Source of the DNA: Callaeas wilsoni
Lineage: Eukaryota > Chordata > Aves > Passeriformes > Callaeidae
Length of the DNA: 64,000 bases
NCBI GenBank assembly: GCA_013398955.1
Contig: VWPU01017668.1
Coordinates: 17,643-81,642, forward strand
Direction of reading: 5' to 3'
Positions 60,151 through 64,000 of the stretch are shown piece after piece. The notes under the pieces were generated by a model. It did not search any database and was not told the DNA's origin. It worked only from the letters and a program-made list of their open reading frames with translations. The stretch's first letter is position 1. Each line of letters opens with the position of its first letter. The position numbers and the translations under genes were made by a program.

Positions 60151-61655
60151 TTGTGTTCCTCTAGATCCAAGGTCCACTGATCAGACCATGTCTCCCGGGC
60201 TTAGCACAGAATCTCCTTGCATCACTAAATGTTTATGGGTCATGTTTAGTAGAGGAACTGCCTTGTCAGTAGAAAAAGAATGGGGCTGGGAAGTACCTAC
60301 TTGCTGATTAATCAGTTATGTTGCATTTGGGTTTTTTCAGTCAAAAGTTAATATTCCAGTTGCAAAGGAGATGGGAAAAAGTACATGGCTAACAGAAAAT
60401 GTTTAAAAGAAAATTTTAAACAAGGCTCACAAAGGAAAAAAAAGTAGTCAGGGTCAGAAGGATAACCCAGTGGTCGAGTTAATACAGTTTTATTAGAGAC
60501 ACATGCTTTATGTACAGAAAGTGTATGCCATTCCCAAATTTACTCATCAAGCACCCGCCAGTCAGCATTGTTGATTCCTTCTGTGCCTCATGCAGCCTGA
60601 ATTCACTATCCACAGGTCTTCTACAGCCCACTAAACGCAAATTCCCTCTCTGTAGCAGCCCGGCGCAGTTTTTGTGACACACACATGCTATAGTTTATTT
60701 GCACTCATCAGGCTTTCAATATGACATAAAATCATTGTAACATAATGCATTATTAAATATATTTTCCAGCTGAAAAAGATAAACTTGACAGACTGTCAGT
60801 GAACATTTTCATACTGTTGAAAAGGTTAGTGAAAAAAACCCCTGGAGTACATCCACCCATTAGTGTAAGAAAAGCTCACCAACTACTCAGAGCAAAGAGT
60901 AGGATGAAAGAGCTTGCCCTCTGCCTTGTTCTCCACCAGGACCATAAACAGAATTTGAATTTTACTGTTAAATTTCATTTAGACAATGATATGTATGAGC
61001 ATGGTTGAGCATAAGGATTATTCACAAAGCGTTTACTTGGGCTGTTTGTTGGGTTTGATGTTGCTTGGTCACCTCAATATAATGTGTTTTTTGCACTTTC
61101 ATGGGTGACTGAGTATGTTTGTAGATGGGAAGAGGAGAAAAAAGAAAGCTTCTAAGTGGTGTGAGTACTGCTAGTGCGATTGTGAGGATCAGTTGTGAAT
61201 TTGAGAGGGAATTCTCAGGAGACCTTTTTTCCTCCAGTTTGCATATTGGAGGATAGTCAGGGCTGGAAGGATACTCTCCTAAAAACAAAACCCAAAAACT
61301 TCTGTGGAGCTAAGAGCTCAGAAATCCTTTATGAAGGCCTCTGGAGTTTACACTTCCAGCTGGACAGAGGCAAACCCGAACACCCTGCTGGTCACAGCCA
61401 GCCAAGGCTTCCTAAAGGCAGGGTCCTGAGAGCTCTTTTGCAAGATCAAGGTGTTTGGCTTAGGATCCTGCAGTGTCGGATCTGTCTCTTCCCAAGGATG
61501 CCTTTGGCCTACCTCTGGTTCATAGGAGAAGTCTGTAGAGGTTTCCTTACCTGGGGCAGTCACCTCTCTGTAAGACTTTCTGTTTTAATGAAATTAAGTT
61601 GCCTTGGTTCTGAGTAGTCTGTCTTTTTCTTAATAGTGGAAAGATGACTGCATAT

Positions 61656-61861
61656 TATCCTTTCTGTGGAAAATTGCTACCTTTTACTTGGAACTGGAAT
61701 AACCTTTTCTGAAATGTCAGGCTTTCCCAGAGACTGGAAAATCCAGATCTTAATGTCGTAATATCCGTTCTGTGGAAAATCACTACCTTTTTCTTAGAAC
61801 TGGAATAACCTTTCCTAAAATGTCAGGCTTTCCCAGAGATTGGATAATCCAGATCTTAATG
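61656..61861. repeat. Tandem duplication, period 106 bp
   Basis: Two copies of a roughly 100-bp unit: copy 1 at 61656-61755 and copy 2 at 61762-61861, separated by six bases. Shared stretches include 'ctgtggaaaat', 'aactggaataacctt', 'atgtcaggctttcccagaga' and 'atccagatcttaatg'. About ten differences between the copies indicate that it is not very recent. No known transposon is recognised. Confidence 0.9.
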
Positions 61862-63877
61862 GTGGCTGTTTCTAAACACCTTATTGTAATAATTACTAGT
61901 AACTACTCTATTGATGGCTGTTATAAATCAGAGACACAAATACTACTAATATTGACTTTTGATTTCCACACAAACAAACATGAGTGATTTTGAGATATTT
62001 TTTAGATGTAGATTTAGCTGAAAGTACCTGTTGATCTCAGTTATTATCTTACACATCTGTTGCAACTTTGAAATCTAGAGGACAGGTACATGCTGGTCTG
62101 TCACCTCAGATTTACCACTGAGAAACTGCAAATAATACAGCTCAGCACAGTGAGAGAGCTGAGTAATCAAGCAATATCCAGAGGTAGCAATAAGTAATAT
62201 CTGGTTACGTGGAGGAGAATTTTTTGGTTAAAGAAGGCTTTGTTAAAAATTCATTTTCATTTCTGCACTACATGAACCTTTACAAAATTACGTATGTTAA
62301 TTGCTGGGGATATTTCTTCTTTCTTCCAGGAAAGACAAAAAAGGGAGGAAATCCTGTTTGTTTTAAAATGACCCACATAGAAAGCTTTTCTTATTGGTCC
62401 ATTTTTATGTGAACATGGATTGTTGTACTATTAAAGAGGTATTTTTCATTAAAATAATACATAAATATTTTATTTAATGAATTTATAGCCTTTAGGTTTG
62501 ACTTCAGAACACATGAGCTATTTTCTATTTTTTTTCCCCCAAAACTCCTGGTGAACTGACTGAATTTCACATCCCCTAAGGAGATACCTTTACAGAAGTT
62601 TAAAAAACAAAAATGTCAAGTGTTGTCTTCAGGTGCATGTTTCTTGCTGTGATGGAGCACCCTGGGCCAGGATTTGGCCCTGGATATGTCTTCAGGCAGG
62701 AATATCAAAGAAACCTCTCTTGTACCTCGCCATACGTCTGGCTACTAAAAATGGAGTTGTCAGCTTCCAGTTGCCAATCCATTAATTTCTTTTTAAAGGT
62801 TAGGGTTACTTTTGACAAGTGACAGAGTACCGTGATACAAACAACTGGAATTGGAAGTCAGCATATCTAAAAAGGAGGAGACAAATTTTCTCAGTGCCTT
62901 TTGGCGTAAATTGAATTATTTTGGAGAGGGAAAAACCCCTTTATTTTGTAAAAGGGCTAGAGAGTGGTCTACGTTTGCATCACCCTTGCTGCACAAGAAG
63001 CATTTATTTAGCTGAAATGGTCTCCTATTATTATCTTTCTAGATGTAAAATGCCCCAAAGGTGGAAAAGGAAAGGTCTCTCCTTTTCCTAACCTACAGCT
63101 GATGCTTAAATCAAATCATTCCTCACTGTGAAGAGTAGCCTCTTGGCTATACAAAAACCTTTTACCCAGCATCTTTTGCAGAAGATAACTTAATTGGGAA
63201 AGATTCATAACTTCTGATACAATCTTCTTGTCTTCAAGTTCAGACCAATAGCCCAAGCAAATCATTTGAGATGAAGTTCCAAAATTAACCCCAAAGATTA
63301 GGGGGAAAAGTAATTCTAAGGTTAAAATGAATTGAACTGAATACATTCCATTCTTTAAAAATAGAGGAAAAATTTTCAATTTTTTGTGTTATCTCTTATT
63401 GACCTCTTGCTGCTGAAGGGAGGTTCAGGTGCCTGGACTGCCTTGTCTTCTCTGCTCAGATGTTCAACCTTATTATTTATCACAATTTACTGCATATATT
63501 GGTGCCAGAGGGAACATTTCCACTTAGCTGAGGCTGAAGGTAGGCAGGATTTCTGAAAAATGCAATATGGAGAGGCATTTTTTGGAATGTGAAAAGTGCC
63601 AGGGAATTTGGAGTACTGCAGCTGATTGCTGGGGTGCTGATTCCCGTCGTAGTGATTCCCAGGTAACGCTGGTCAGGGTAATCAAAGAGATTTAATTTTA
63701 AGTTCTATGACTGAAGCATTAGGGAGAGAAATGCACCTCAGTGACTCTCTCAGATTATTTTGCCATGGGAACAGAGGTGGGAAGCAGGTCAGTTTTTAAG
63801 GTTTTTGTGAAGTTTTCACAGGATTGCAACCCAAGGTCTTGGCTCTCTGGTAGCACTAAATGAGTGACATATGCACG
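61862..63877. other. Unique AT-rich non-coding sequence
   Basis: No gene, RNA gene or repeat is recognised. Several short frames (up to 87 codons, 63116-63379 minus) have no domain. Confidence 0.5.
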
Positions 63878-64000
63878 TGTTGTGGTTTCACACTGGCCCA
63901 GTGCCAGGCACTCACGAGAGTCTCTCACTCACCCTCCCCTGCCACAGCTGGGCAGCGGAGAGCGGAAAAAAAATAATCAAAGGCTTCATGAGTGGGATAA
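63878..64000 (-). mobile_element. ERV LTR, cut by window end
   Basis: It starts with TGTTGTGGTTTCACACTGGC and continues with sequence typical of a bird ERV LTR ('cagtgccaggcactcacgag', 'ctctcactcacc', 'ccacagctgggcagcggaga'). The terminal TGTTGTGGTT equals the plus-side start of the minus-strand LTR at 35703. By analogy this is the U5 end of a minus-strand LTR. The orientation is inferred, and the rest lies beyond the window. Confidence 0.75.

Larger units (their letters stand above)
54911..61655. other. Unique non-coding sequence
   Basis: No gene is recognised. It holds simple repeats at 55068-55083 (A16), 57301-57316 (A16), 57427-57480, 57704-57723 (T20) and 58907-58952. There is an octamer palindrome at 56896-56909 and a conserved-looking block at 59740-60150. 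The minus-strand frame 56391-56840 (149 codons) is the longest here and has no recognised domain. Confidence 0.5.

Noticed and set aside
60479..60700. Minus-strand AATAAA with a short frame, possible 3' terminal exon
   Set aside because: AATAAA is frequent in AT-rich DNA and no upstream exon or transcript evidence is visible.
1..64000. tRNA, rRNA, microRNA and CRISPR signatures
   Set aside because: Looked for tRNA T-loop (GGTTCGA-type) boxes, well-known microRNA seeds and regularly spaced repeats. None stood out, but a reading by eye can miss small RNA genes.

Overview
The window looks like non-coding bird DNA, either intergenic or deep intronic. The evidence is the repeat content. There are several 5'-truncated CR1 LINE copies with the avian CR1 3' end, including an 8-bp ATTCTATG-type terminal repeat. 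There are also solitary endogenous-retrovirus LTRs of types common in bird (probably neoavian or passerine) genomes, and faint remnants of amniote MIR/CORE-SINEs. No Alu, L1 or mammalian SINE B element was seen. I found no convincing protein-coding gene, tRNA, rRNA or CRISPR array. Every open reading frame is 156 codons or shorter, none shows a recognisable domain, and several lie inside repeats.

Layout. 1-9 kb is AT-rich unique sequence with one CR1 (998-1275), a regulatory-looking block at 3.64-3.81 kb followed at once by a strong G-quadruplex motif, and a CpG-rich patch at 8.64-8.96 kb. 9.18-9.73 kb is a recent 278-bp tandem duplication of LTR-like DNA. 10-20 kb holds a MIR remnant (10.71-10.83 kb), a homeodomain-motif-rich block (11.2-11.5 kb), an LTR on the minus strand (13.2-13.7 kb) and a CR1 3' end (19.96-20.12 kb). 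20-36.3 kb holds a plus-strand LTR (21.68-22.23 kb), a MIR remnant (24.7 kb), two minus-strand CR1 3' ends (29.5-29.7 kb) and a minus-strand LTR (35.70-36.24 kb). 36-48 kb is mostly unique. 48.08-49.3 kb is a minus-strand CR1 split by a later LTR with a clear 6-bp target duplication. 49.3-63.9 kb is mostly unique, with a 106-bp-period tandem duplication at 61.66-61.86 kb. A further LTR begins at 63,878 and runs off the end.

The window contains no operon or pathway to describe. Its interest lies in the order of repeat insertions, the G-quadruplex motifs, several stretches that look like conserved non-coding regulatory elements, and one possible but unproven exon on the minus strand near 39.3-39.5 kb. 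Repeat names are from memory of consensus sequences, not from a database search. Conservation is inferred from motif density only.
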